A DNA stretch of 64,000 nt, from positions 1-64,000 of the forward strand of contig DGTR01000015.1 in NCBI GenBank assembly GCA_002394395.1. The letters run 5' to 3'. Within the stretch, counting starts at the first letter, position 1. Each line of letters starts with the position of its first letter. The notes beneath the pieces were generated by a model. It made no database searches, was not told the origin of the DNA, and saw only the letters and a program-made list of their open reading frames with translations. This DNA is from Bacteroidales bacterium UBA4331. Its GTDB lineage: Bacteria > Bacteroidota > Bacteroidia > Bacteroidales > Paludibacteraceae. This document shows positions 50,701-59,428 of the stretch, piece after piece. The position numbers and the translations under genes are program-made.

Positions 50701-52658
50701 GGCACCGTAAATTCCATACCGATCAATCTCCATTCTGCCGATTCGCCCAGATTGATATCCCATTCTTTATTTGCATCCGGCTGAATATCATCGGTGTATT
50801 GTGTAGCAAGTGTCTGTCCGTTCTGCGGGTCCTTGAGCACAAATTTCATACGCGGGTAAATGTAGCTTTGCCCAAGACGGTAAAATTTCTGTATTTCTCC
50901 GCAATAGTGCACATTGGCTACGTATGCAGAGAAAGTCAGTCTGGATCCCGAACATAGACCATCTATGGTTGTCATGTAAAAAGGCGCATCATCTCCACGA
51001 CCGTCTATCTGCAAAATATAGCCTTTTGTCAGGTCTTCAGGATATGTGTGATCGTCCATAAGGTGCCACTGAATACCATTTTTGTATCCGTGCTTTGTGA
51101 TCAGAAACTTTCCACTACTCATTCCTCTTGTCCGGCTCAAGCATGGAGTATAATTAGTGGACATTCCCGGTACAGCTGCACGTGCGGCATTGGCATCGGA
51201 AATCACTTCCGGATCATTCGGATCATTTCCCCCGAAGTCATCGCGGTAAAGCAAGGTTCCACTCAAACAGAGATCCGGCTCGCATTTCTTAAAAGTGACA
51301 AAGAACTCTTCGCTCTCTTTTCGTTTGTTCTCATCGTCCATATCGCCACTACCGGCAACCATCAACTTATACCAGCCCACGTGTTGGGCCTTGAAGGAAG
51401 CTATCTGCAAGTCCCTTTGATTACCTCCGCTCACTTTATTCCATACGGTCGGATATTCCGGAGAACGATACCACCATTGAAAATCGGTCGGTGCTTCCAA
51501 TTGATCTTCGTTCTCTATCACCACCTCGAAAGTGTACGGGTCGTTCGGGCAGACACTATCCGGAGAAATAATTGTTATCGTTACCGGGAGGAGTGGCACA
51601 CATTCTTTGACGGTTAAAAGGAAGGGTTCACTCATTGCACGGCAGTTGACGCTCTCGATATTTCCATCGCCGGAAACGGCAACTTTATACCAACCTGAGT
51701 CGTTTTTTTGTACGGCATTGAAAGTGAGAATTCCTCCGTTGAAATCGGCAATTTCTGTCCAAGTGAGGCTATCTGTCGAGTGCCACCATTTATACTCTAA
51801 CGGCTCTGCAAACGTACCATCGTTGGTAAAGTTGGCGGCCAGGGTGGTCGCTGTGTTTTCACACACTTCCCTCTCTCCTTCTATCGTCACCGGCGGTGTG
51901 CAGAGGTGAATCTCGATGTCGTCCAACGCAAAGTCATTGCCTGTAGTAGATCCCAATGCATTATTACGAATAGCCAAACGAACAGAATAGACACCCTCCG
52001 GTACGGTGAAATTCATTCCCACTAATTGCCAATCCGCGCTCTCCTGCCATTTCTTCCGGACACTTCCGTCTATGACAGATGGTCCCCAGTCATGACCAAT
52101 CGTGTCGGTGTTGTACCTTGCTAATTCGGTATTGGTATCGGGGTCGGTAATGATAAAAGATAGTTTAGGGTGAACATAATTTCTGCTAATCCATCCCAAA
52201 TATTGCCCTGCAGTCGTCAAATTGGCCACGTATGCGGAGAAAGTCAAACGGTTTCCGGCGCAAAGCCCGTCAATAGTGGTGCAGAAAAACTCGTTATTAC
52301 CGGATCCAAGTGCGTCCACCTCCATCAAATACCCGCGTGTCTTGTCATTGGGATACGTGTGGTCGTCCATGATATGCCAACAGGAATAATTCTTGTTATT
52401 GGAATTCCTGTATCCTTCTTTCGTAACCAGATAACAACCTCCCCTCATATTTCCTCCAGGGGCATCTGTCTCTGGGGCAAAGACCTGCGTATAGGTCATG
52501 CCCGGCACGGGGTTGGTACCTACCCTCGGATCGGACGGGTCATTACCGCCAAAATCCTCACGGAAGAGAAGTGTTCCGTCCGTACACAGCGGCTCCTCCT
52601 GCGCCACTATCGGCAGCGCAAGCGCCAAACACAGTACTATGCCGAAAAGTCGTTTCAT
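47748..52658 (-). CDS. Giant modular T9SS cargo protein
   Basis: 1,636 residues from ATG 52658, which follows the promoter and opens the signal MKRLFGIVLCLALALPIVAQ. Four copies of a ~230-residue jelly-roll-like module begin LLFREDFGGNDPxDP and end GNDFALDDIEIHLC. They alternate with Ig-like modules (VCENTATTL ... YKWWHSxDSLTW ... GWYKVAVSGDGN), three of them nearly identical in DNA, plus one divergent copy. Then come two DTTVCDTL modules with Pro-rich linkers and a C-terminal classical T9SS type A sorting domain (VQIYNSQGMPVSEG ... GVYLYRYEKGEEVW). Expected at the cell surface, perhaps binding glycans. The start of the next gene (barrel) overlaps its stop. Confidence 0.85.
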   Translation of the reverse strand: MKRLFGIVLCLALALPIVAQEEPLCTDGTLLFREDFGGNDPSDPRVGTNPVPGMTYTQVFAPETDAPGGNMRGGCYLVTKEGYRNSNNKNYSCWHIMDDHTYPNDKTRGYLMEVDALGSGNNEFFCTTIDGLCAGNRLTFSAYVANLTTAGQYLGWISRNYVHPKLSFIITDPDTNTELARYNTDTIGHDWGPSVIDGSVRKKWQESADWQLVGMNFTVPEGVYSVRLAIRNNALGSTTGNDFALDDIEIHLCTPPVTIEGEREVCENTATTLAANFTNDGTFAEPLEYKWWHSTDSLTWTEIADFNGGILTFNAVQKNDSGWYKVAVSGDGNIESVNCRAMSEPFLLTVKECVPLLPVTITIISPDSVCPNDPYTFEVVIENEDQLEAPTDFQWWYRSPEYPTVWNKVSGGNQRDLQIASFKAQHVGWYKLMVAGSGDMDDENKRKESEEFFVTFKKCEPDLCLSGTLLYRDDFGGNDPNDPEVISDANAARAAVPGMSTNYTPCLSRTRGMSSGKFLITKHGYKNGIQWHLMDDHTYPEDLTKGYILQIDGRGDDAPFYMTTIDGLCSGSRLTFSAYVANVHYCGEIQKFYRLGQSYIYPRMKFVLKDPQNGQTLATQYTDDIQPDANKEWDINLGESAEWRLIGMEFTVPEGVESIQMYIYNDVNHNGTGNDFALDDIEIHLCAPPVTIEGETEVCENTATTLTANFTNDGTFAEPLVYKWWHSADSLTWTEMSDFNGEILTFSTIQKADSGWYKVAVSGDGNIESVNCRAVSEPFRLRVNECEPPTPLTPELCIDGTLLFREDFGGNDPSDPRVGATPVNGMTYRQLLTDAWLSMGSGKYLLTKSGYCNGDTSMTNLPRNRSSQWHLQDDHTYPNDKTRGYLLEIDGRGDNSAFYSTTIEGLCEGSKLTFSAYVANVLTWGMYVGQPGRYAYPRLKFVLTDPMTNEELATYDTGDIPFDSAFIGDYACWKQSVEWRLVGMNFTVPSGKNKVKLTIYNNTTGTTGNDFALDDIEIHLCAPPVTIAGESEVCTNTSTTLTANFSNDGTFAEPLEYKWWHSADSITWEEISDFNGGILSFDAIQKADSGWYKVAVSGDGNIESVNCRAMSEPFQLRVNECEPPEPPEPPEQELCSEGLLLFREDFGGNDPNDPIVGTEPVPGMDYSRYTQRLNADHVTGQAGLFWLIKSGYYHADTTQGRDPMRNHSNWYLQDDHTYPNDKTRGYLLEIDGLGGTAPFYSTVVYGVCPGTRLTFSAYVANVNKASNYIDGVHARIYPKLKFEIADAKTHTVLGSHSTGDIPYDPDLTVNTDFWYSSKWYLHGMTFTMPEAVDSIRLTIYNDVMNNGAGNDFALDDIEIRLCMTPDTIRTDTTVCDTLQQIAWRGKEYAVADTLRDTLPSPCGFDSIYYELHVATEHCEKPEPPEPPVPPCPEVLIDRADTTVCDTLMPFTWRGMVFEEEGEKRWMEKSPRDCDSIEHVFTLSTIHCEKPEPPDPPLPPDPPDPPQPADTLYEIIVNKYNWQLLCNNVALLEYFPGQTATAFQWYKNEQAIPGATGDDYSEHNELQGVFQLNVRLDDGRSIWSNIIEIKGSEDASVRVQIYNSQGMPVSEGQMTRGVYLYRYEKGEEVWTEKKVVL

Positions 52659-52681
52659 CTGTCTCGAAACCTTTGCGACCG

Positions 52682-52712
52682 CAAAGGTACTGCTTTTTTT
52701 TGATATATGCAA
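52682..52712 (-). promoter_or_regulatory. Promoter of the giant cargo-barrel operon
   Basis: Minus-strand TACCTTTG (52682-52689) and TTG (52710-52712), spacer 20 bp. Confidence 0.8.
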
Positions 52713-52743
52713 ATAAACCGCTATTAAATCACTATTTTCTATA

Positions 52744-53700
52744 TCATTTCATCATCGAGCACATGCATCGTCTGCGTTGGACGGTAGTCTGGCCGGGCCA
52801 AAGAGAGATGGCCACTTTTACCCCTGCAGACCACGGCCTGACGGCACTCGTCTTATCCGTACCGACCAGACCTTGATATTCGCTCATGAAAGTATAGTTA
52901 TTGCGCTCGGTAGCAAAGCCAATAGGTATATGTTTGCCCGATTTCATCGATGCAAAATCCATCGGCATCCATTGTACATAAGCTGCCACCACCAGCTGTG
53001 CCCTCTCTCCTAAACGCATGACCATACCGGCTTCCCCGTACGCCGATAAACCCAGCGGTCGGATCCTGGAACCGAACGAAGCCTCCTGGCGGGGATAATT
53101 CTCCGTCTCGAACCGTCCGGGCAGGTCATGGAGCAGCAGTCTCCATTGTTCATACCATCCCGTATGGGTCACTTCGCCTGAGAGGAGGGTATAGGTGGAT
53201 CGCAGCGGGACAGAGAGCAATGCACCTACTGCTGCATGTAGCCCGTAGCGGGCGTCAGTACTGGCGAAATGGCGGAAACGCAGACCTATCGGCACCTGCA
53301 ACAACCACATCTGCTCACGCTCCTTCCAGTCGTTGAAGGATGCCCGGTGGGTGTATTCTTCGCCCATGTAGTCTCGCAGTCGTCCGTCATCTGCACCGGT
53401 ACGCCATTCCATCGGTTCGGTCAGCATGGCGGTGGTGGCGATACGCGTGAGCCGGACTCCTGTCTGCAGACCCGCTATCGGAAGGAAGAACCATGTATAA
53501 CCGGCGCCGACAGAGAACGAAGGAGAGACAAACGTCCTTCCGCCGTCTAACTCATAACCCAGACCGCCTACACCGCCACCGACCTCTATGTCGATATAAT
53601 GACTCGGCGAGAACGCGTTTTGCGACCAGCTCATGCCTCCTCCGGTCCCCAACAACCATAGAACCAGCACCCATACCCTATGACTTGCGCGAATTTTCAT
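52744..53700 (-). CDS. Outer-membrane barrel paired with the GLUG cargo gene
   Basis: 318 residues. Signal peptide through GGGMSWSQ, then strands such as YIDIEVGGGVGGLGYELD, FSVGAGYTWFFLPIAGLQTGVRL, VPIGLRFRHFA, LGLSAYGEAGMVMRL and LVVAAYVQWMPM. The last strand (WSAGVKVAISLWP) is followed by GQTTVQRRRCMCSMMK, i.e. a basic/cysteine tail like that of the barrel at 46834-47751. It starts 9 bp after the 1,151-residue cargo gene. Sequence similarity between the two barrels is otherwise low by eye. Likely the last gene of the 64-52.7 kb operon. Confidence 0.7.
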   Translation of the reverse strand: MKIRASHRVWVLVLWLLGTGGGMSWSQNAFSPSHYIDIEVGGGVGGLGYELDGGRTFVSPSFSVGAGYTWFFLPIAGLQTGVRLTRIATTAMLTEPMEWRTGADDGRLRDYMGEEYTHRASFNDWKEREQMWLLQVPIGLRFRHFASTDARYGLHAAVGALLSVPLRSTYTLLSGEVTHTGWYEQWRLLLHDLPGRFETENYPRQEASFGSRIRPLGLSAYGEAGMVMRLGERAQLVVAAYVQWMPMDFASMKSGKHIPIGFATERNNYTFMSEYQGLVGTDKTSAVRPWSAGVKVAISLWPGQTTVQRRRCMCSMMK

Positions 53701-53709
53701 CGGTTATAT

Positions 53710-56700
53710 CTATTGTATCTTTTGACCCGTCGCCGTGTATCGTTTGTCACCAACCACCAGCACTAATTGCCCGTTCTCGATGATTTTTCTACATCTCCCG
53801 TCGCTCCGAACCTCTTCTTCCCCTTGCGTGGGGTACATCGCGTAGAGACAACTGCGATAAACGATACCGTCCGGCGTTGTCATCTCCACCTGATAGATGC
53901 CGTCCAGCGAAGGGTTCTCATGGAGAAACTGGTCGGTCTCACCGCTTAGCATCACCCCGTCGCGGTACCATTGATATGCCACAAAAGTAAGTTCGCCTTC
54001 AGTGTGCATACCACTGTTATCTACAAAGACCACGTCCTCTCCTTTGCGCCGTACGTAGCCGTCCAGGTTGATCGTAAAGGTCATCTTCTGCGGCGCAGCC
54101 TGCTTGCATTTCTCCGGCACGTCTTCATCGGTATAAAAGCGGATTGTCACCTCCTGCGGCCCCAGGGGCACACGCTTGGGAAGAGGTATTTCTATAACAT
54201 CCTCTTCCGGCAGAAAAGCACCGATGGAATCGCGAAAACCTGCTTCTTTGGAGGTCTGTGGGAAATAGAGATCGAAGCGTTCCGGCGTACCGCTGAGTAT
54301 CGTATAGGCTATCTTCATACTGTTCTCCGTCTCGCATACGGATATCTCCGGCACAACCTCCACCGCCGGCACCGGCAGTACCTCACTCACCAGCGTCACA
54401 TCCATCGGACAGCCTTCGTGGGTCTCATCTGCGGCTACAAAATGCTCTTCGTCTCTTGTAAAACGGAAGGTCTGCGTATGTCCGTCCGCAAACGTATAGG
54501 TGTACTCGTACGGCAGATCGCCGGCGCAGATGACAATCCGCTCTGTCTTCTTCTCGGCTCTGCCGAAACGCCAGGAGGCTTTGCCTTCCGAGACTTGCCA
54601 TTCGCCCTCGCAGAGGATGTTCTTTACTGCTCTTTGCAAGTAGATACTCACTGGTGCCGTCAGGTGGTACTTCCCTAACGGAATAGTGGTGCTTAGTACG
54701 GGCGCGTCTATATGGAGTGTGTCAAACGGCTTCGTGTCCGTACTGCCGCGATAGAGTAGCCAGCAATAGGTGAACACACTGCCCGCGCTGCCCTTCGCCG
54801 GCTCCTCTTCGCGGATGAGGGCGGTTATCTCGTCCGGTACGCCGGCATCTGAGCAAACCTGCAAATCAAACGGCTCAATACTGCCGGCGTTATATCCGCC
54901 GTAAACGGTGATAGTAACACTGCCCCTTGAACTGAGCCAGTCCATCAGACCCGTATCGTCCTTCACTTGGCGCGTGAAGACATACGTATTACCCGCCTCC
55001 ATTAGTATGTTTTCCAAGGGCAGGGAGGTCATGTCGCTCTGAGGAATCTCCTCTCCGTTGCATAGCCAGCGGTAGGAGTAAATCCCGTTTCCGCCGGAGA
55101 CGGTGTCTTTCTCATGAATCGTTTCCGTGCATTCCGGGGTACACAGTTTGCGGCTGAAAGTCACGATGGAACCGGGATCTATCGCTTCAAAGACCACCAC
55201 TACATGCGGGTTCCGGGATTCGGTCATATATGACTTGCACGCCTCTTCCCGGACGCTTCGTGTGAAGGTATAAGTGCCGGGTTTGTCAAAGGTATAAGTC
55301 ACCGAAGGTGTCTCCACTTGTTCTTCGTCGATATACAAGGGGTTTCGGGTGTCTTCCGGTACGGGTTTCCAGGTCCGTTCTTCTACGATCCATTCGCTCC
55401 TTTTTAGCATCCATTTATAGTGGAACACCTCTCCTCCTCCTGACGCGTCTTGAATACTCTGTATAATAGTCGTCATCGGCAGTATGCCGTAGAGCGTGTC
55501 GGGTTGCTCTTTTAGTTCTCCCGGGTCGAACTCCTTTCGCACTTTCAGAAACAACCGTCCTTGCGAGCGGGTCCAGTCTGTCTTGCACTGAGCGTCATGT
55601 ACATCGCGGCGGAAGGCATAATCGCCCGGCACGTCGGTCGGCATGGCCCATGCGTTATAGTCCTCTTGACAAAGCCGGATAGTATCCATCGGCAGGTAGG
55701 TCTTGGTACCGTCTTCCGCGGTGATCACCGTGTCGCGGATGAGCCGGTATTGGTAGCTGTACTGCCCGTCCTTTTGCTCGTCGTCCTTGCCGCCGCTGGC
55801 CTCCTTGCCGTTGTTGTTCTTCTCTTTAAACTTTACCTCCTCTTCGTTCCAGCAGGCGGAATACTCTCCGCTCAAGAATCCGGCATCGAAGGCTTCGTAG
55901 CCCTTCACAATGGTATATACCTGCTTCGCTGCCGGCCCGCAACTGATAGTCAGGATCACCTCCTGGTTGCCGCAAGGGCGTTTCACCAAAGCCGATGCCC
56001 CTTTGGGGTTGGAGATATAAATAACATCCGGACTCGGTGAAGACCATTCTCCGGAACCAAAAGCCGAACTGTTCAGCCTCTCCAGACCGATACTGTTCCG
56101 CGGGCTGTTTCCTTCTGACGGCGCTCCTACACCTTCCGCACGCATGATCGGCACGGTCTCTGCGTCCAGATAAACGGACTTGACGGAAAGCTCCGAAGCA
56201 ATATGGTTGGCAAAACAAACCAACTGCGGATGACTTTCATAGCCTCCTGCGGTGCACCGCCATTCATTTTCAGGATTCTCATAATAAGGGCTGAATTCAC
56301 CGATGAAATCGGACGATTTGGCGATGGCGTATCGGGTGTTGTCCGTGAGGATCGGATCCGAACCTCCGTAACCTGTAGCGTACATACGCGTCAGTTGTTG
56401 ATCGAAATAAACCAACGTCAAATTAGTCTCCGGGGCTTCGTTCTTGCCAAACAATGCGCCTACATGGTCAGATCCCTTGCAATAACCCATGTTGTAGCAG
56501 TTATCCAAAACCGCTGAGGCGTGGTTATAGCCCACCAGTCCGCCTACATGATTATTGCCGTCGGTGATGATTCCGGCGTTGTACGAATAGCTGATACTGC
56601 CATGATTAGAGCCTACCAAGCCACCGATATTATTACCATTGTGCGCGATGATCTGCGTCATATTAAAACAGTGGTGTATCTGCCCGCGGTTCGTTCCGAT

Positions 56701-57165
56701 CAGGCATCCTACGTTACTCGCTCCATCCGTCATGATCTGCCCTTGCGCGATGCCTATATGATGAACGACCGCCTCGTTCCCGCATTCGGCAATCAGCCCT
56801 GCGCCGGCAGGGAGGAGCGAAGAGAGTATATACAGGTTATAAATCACATGGTTGGCTCCGTCCAACTCGCCCTGAAACGGTTTGGTGGCACTGCCTATCG
56901 GTTCCCAACTCGGAGGAGTCGCGCTGCTGCCGCCTAAATCAAGGTCTGCAGCCAGACGAACGGTTTTCCCCGCAAAGTCATCCGTGCGGCTCGCTGCGGC
57001 TATCCAGGCTAACTCTTCTGCCGTCCGGACCGTATAGGTTTCTCCGTTGAAATCGGGCATTTGTGTACCTCCGTTCCAGGGAGTCAAGCTCTGCGCAGAG
57101 GTATGGGTCGCCCCTAATATCATGCTTATCAGCACAGTATTGATCCACATAAATACGCGTGTCAT
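53710..57165 (-). CDS. GLUG-repeat surface protein with T9SS-type tail
   Basis: 1,151 residues. Signal peptide (MTRVFMWINTVLISMILGATHTSA split at ATHTSAQ). Residues ~30-280 carry GLUG repeats (GGLVGSNHGSISYSYNAG, GGLVGYNHASAVLDNCYN), a beta-solenoid found in adhesins. The middle is a series of Ig/PKD-like domains with YRLIRDT / FTYCWLLYRG themes, rich in cysteine pairs. The C-terminus is NGQLVLVVGDKRYTATGQ, the tail shared with neighbouring cargo. Probably a large surface adhesin or scaffold. Followed 9 bp later by a barrel gene. Confidence 0.82.
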   Translation of the reverse strand: MTRVFMWINTVLISMILGATHTSAQSLTPWNGGTQMPDFNGETYTVRTAEELAWIAAASRTDDFAGKTVRLAADLDLGGSSATPPSWEPIGSATKPFQGELDGANHVIYNLYILSSLLPAGAGLIAECGNEAVVHHIGIAQGQIMTDGASNVGCLIGTNRGQIHHCFNMTQIIAHNGNNIGGLVGSNHGSISYSYNAGIITDGNNHVGGLVGYNHASAVLDNCYNMGYCKGSDHVGALFGKNEAPETNLTLVYFDQQLTRMYATGYGGSDPILTDNTRYAIAKSSDFIGEFSPYYENPENEWRCTAGGYESHPQLVCFANHIASELSVKSVYLDAETVPIMRAEGVGAPSEGNSPRNSIGLERLNSSAFGSGEWSSPSPDVIYISNPKGASALVKRPCGNQEVILTISCGPAAKQVYTIVKGYEAFDAGFLSGEYSACWNEEEVKFKEKNNNGKEASGGKDDEQKDGQYSYQYRLIRDTVITAEDGTKTYLPMDTIRLCQEDYNAWAMPTDVPGDYAFRRDVHDAQCKTDWTRSQGRLFLKVRKEFDPGELKEQPDTLYGILPMTTIIQSIQDASGGGEVFHYKWMLKRSEWIVEERTWKPVPEDTRNPLYIDEEQVETPSVTYTFDKPGTYTFTRSVREEACKSYMTESRNPHVVVVFEAIDPGSIVTFSRKLCTPECTETIHEKDTVSGGNGIYSYRWLCNGEEIPQSDMTSLPLENILMEAGNTYVFTRQVKDDTGLMDWLSSRGSVTITVYGGYNAGSIEPFDLQVCSDAGVPDEITALIREEEPAKGSAGSVFTYCWLLYRGSTDTKPFDTLHIDAPVLSTTIPLGKYHLTAPVSIYLQRAVKNILCEGEWQVSEGKASWRFGRAEKKTERIVICAGDLPYEYTYTFADGHTQTFRFTRDEEHFVAADETHEGCPMDVTLVSEVLPVPAVEVVPEISVCETENSMKIAYTILSGTPERFDLYFPQTSKEAGFRDSIGAFLPEEDVIEIPLPKRVPLGPQEVTIRFYTDEDVPEKCKQAAPQKMTFTINLDGYVRRKGEDVVFVDNSGMHTEGELTFVAYQWYRDGVMLSGETDQFLHENPSLDGIYQVEMTTPDGIVYRSCLYAMYPTQGEEEVRSDGRCRKIIENGQLVLVVGDKRYTATGQKIQ

Positions 57166-57175
57166 AAAATCCTGC

Positions 57176-59167
57176 TTACTCGATGCGTTTTCCGGTTATA
57201 TCATAGGTACCTTGCGGTGTAATAAAGAGAAGTCGTCCTTCAATAATGGCTTTTTTCTCTGCCCCCTCCGAACAGGTTTTTTCGATGCCGGTGATCACAC
57301 TCTGTGCATCCGGATCGCCCGGAATGATCGGAGGCGTCGGGATGAGTTCGTTTCCGTTGTACTTCAACTCGCCGTCGTATCCCAAGGTGGCGAAATCGCC
57401 GATATAAACGTGCAGCGGAGCATCGTTCTCATCCAAAACGGATAGTACATACGTGTATCGTGAGGCCTCATCCAGACCCGTTACCTTAAACGAAAGCGTG
57501 TAAGGTAGGCTTTCATTAGCCTCTAACTTCTTACCCTTCTCTCCCCTTGTGGGGGAGTCGGAGAGGGTTCTTTCCGGAGCGGAGAAAGAGATACCTAACA
57601 ACTGTCCGTGGTTGCCGAGCGTTAGCTTGCAGAAGACCGCGCCGTCTTTGTAGATATCGATCTGATAACTATGCGCCGCGCTGTCCGTCGGCCAGGTGAA
57701 GTCCGCCGTCGTCTCTCCCGGATCGACCGTCACGGTCTTCTGAATGATTTCTTCGCCGTCCAAAGCCACGATGCGGAATCGGGACCAGTATTGCGCAGAC
57801 CTGTATGCCGCTACACTCCCGGACAGCACATGTACCGTAGCGGTATCCGGCACGCCGTCAAACGTAGCATCATAGATGAGCGGCGGTTGCGCGGCATAGC
57901 AAGTGATGTCCGTTACTAACGAATCACCGTAGAAACAATCTTGACCGAGAATAGATACATTCTTGCCGATAACAATGGTCTGCAACTCGCTCCAGTTGGC
58001 AAAAGTACTCATCCCCGTTGCAACCAACTTGTCGTTCAGAACCAGGTGTTTCGGGCTGGTGGACAAAGATAATTGATTGAAAACGCCATCACCTAACACA
58101 TTGAGCGAAGACGGCAAAACCACCGTATCCAACGGACAACCCGCAAAGGCATTGTTTCCGATATTGGTTACCGAATTAGGGATTTTTATTGATCGCAACG
58201 CTGAGCAGCCGTTAAACGCTTTCTGGGGAATGACGGTCAGTCCTGCCGGCAGTCTGACGGAATCCAATGCTTCACAAAGGTTGCATAACTGCTCCGGAAT
58301 CTCCTGCAGACCGGCCGGTAAAACCAGCTGTTTCAGCTTCTTGCAACCCGCAAAAGCACTCGCGCCGATACTCGTCACTCCTTCGGGGATATGGATTTTC
58401 TGCAACCGGGAGCAATTCGTAAAAGCACTCGCGCCGATGGCTTTGACCGTCTCCGGCAGGGTGATGGAGTCGTTGTACATAAATTTGCACAACATATTCG
58501 GAATGTATTCCACCGAGTCGCCGAAAATGATATAGCTGAAATGGTTCTCTCCCGGCACGTCCGATTCATACCGGACGAAATCATTTGCGTGTATCGCTTC
58601 CCACACCATCACTTTGGAGGCACTATTATAATTCTCCGAGCCGAAAGCGCCCCAGCCCATCGTCTTGAAGGTCTTCGGGAAGAAGACCGTGTCGCCTATA
58701 TTCGTACAATTGTAGAAAGCCATATCACCGATGGATTCGAGGCAATCCGACCATCTGACCTTTCTCAAAGCGGTGCAAAAAATGAACGCCTGAGTGTCGA
58801 TCGTCTTGATTCCTTTCCCCAAATCGGCGCTGGTCATCTTGGTACATTCCTGAAAAGCATACGCACCTATACTGACCACGCTGTCCGGCAGCACAATCGA
58901 CTGCAGGTTATAACACCCGTGGAAAGCGTTCGCGCAGATTGAAGTGAGCCCTTCCGGGAAGGAGACGGTCTTCACATACTCCCTTTTCGGATAGTTACTC
59001 AAATCGTCCGACGTCATTGCTCCGCGGCCTTCGATCACCAGATGTCCGGTCCCCGAATCCAACGTGTACGTCAACTCCGGTCCCACACTGCCGGTATAGA
59101 CCGTCGCAAAACCATTACCTGCCATCAGAGGCAGAATAACCAAGAGTACAAAGATTGTCTTTTTCAT
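57176..59167 (-). CDS. BspA-type leucine-rich repeat surface protein
   Basis: 663 residues. Signal peptide MKKTIFVLLVILPLMAGNGFA. From ~60 to 430 run about fifteen 23-residue LRR_5 repeats (SIGAYAFQECTKM, SIGASAFAGCKKL, VIPQKAFNGCSAL). Then a short FN3-like region (VDPGETTADFTWPTDSAAHS) and the tail EGRLLFITPQGTYDITGK. BspA-like proteins bind host matrix or coaggregate with other bacteria (family knowledge). Paralogous to the gene at 59429-61564; they share the FN3-like region almost word for word. Confidence 0.9.
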   Translation of the reverse strand: MKKTIFVLLVILPLMAGNGFATVYTGSVGPELTYTLDSGTGHLVIEGRGAMTSDDLSNYPKREYVKTVSFPEGLTSICANAFHGCYNLQSIVLPDSVVSIGAYAFQECTKMTSADLGKGIKTIDTQAFIFCTALRKVRWSDCLESIGDMAFYNCTNIGDTVFFPKTFKTMGWGAFGSENYNSASKVMVWEAIHANDFVRYESDVPGENHFSYIIFGDSVEYIPNMLCKFMYNDSITLPETVKAIGASAFTNCSRLQKIHIPEGVTSIGASAFAGCKKLKQLVLPAGLQEIPEQLCNLCEALDSVRLPAGLTVIPQKAFNGCSALRSIKIPNSVTNIGNNAFAGCPLDTVVLPSSLNVLGDGVFNQLSLSTSPKHLVLNDKLVATGMSTFANWSELQTIVIGKNVSILGQDCFYGDSLVTDITCYAAQPPLIYDATFDGVPDTATVHVLSGSVAAYRSAQYWSRFRIVALDGEEIIQKTVTVDPGETTADFTWPTDSAAHSYQIDIYKDGAVFCKLTLGNHGQLLGISFSAPERTLSDSPTRGEKGKKLEANESLPYTLSFKVTGLDEASRYTYVLSVLDENDAPLHVYIGDFATLGYDGELKYNGNELIPTPPIIPGDPDAQSVITGIEKTCSEGAEKKAIIEGRLLFITPQGTYDITGKRIE

Positions 59168-59179
59168 AGGTTTTTATGT

Positions 59180-59413
59180 TTAATTAACGGGTATTATTTT
59201 ATTGCCGTCCAAGGAATATACCTCGCCGTTATGCTGAATGAGAATCGGCTCGTTTTCTCCGGTTTCAACGCTTTTTTTCGGTTCTTCGGAGGAGAGCGCA
59301 ACAGGATCTTTCTTTTCCGAATCCCGAAGATAAATCACCCCTCCGGAGACCATTGCGGTTATTATCAGCAAAGCGGCTATCCCTATATAAATATTTCCGG
59401 TATTATTTTTCAT
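59180..59413 (-). CDS. 77-residue membrane-anchored protein carrying a cargo-like tail
   Basis: 77 residues. A single N-terminal hydrophobic helix (IYIGIAALLIITAMVSGGVIYL), a Lys/Glu/Ser linker, then a tail LIQHNGEVYSLDGNKI that resembles the C-terminal tail of the surrounding secreted proteins (NGQIYLMYEGRMYDVQGK) but without any folded cargo domain in front. It sits between the two LRR genes, 12 and 15 bp from each, and is in the same operon. It could be a decoy, adaptor or assembly factor for the tail-recognition machinery, or a decayed cargo gene. No known family. Confidence 0.7.
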   Translation of the reverse strand: MKNNTGNIYIGIAALLIITAMVSGGVIYLRDSEKKDPVALSSEEPKKSVETGENEPILIQHNGEVYSLDGNKIIPVN

Positions 59414-59428
59414 TGGATTAGTTTGTTT

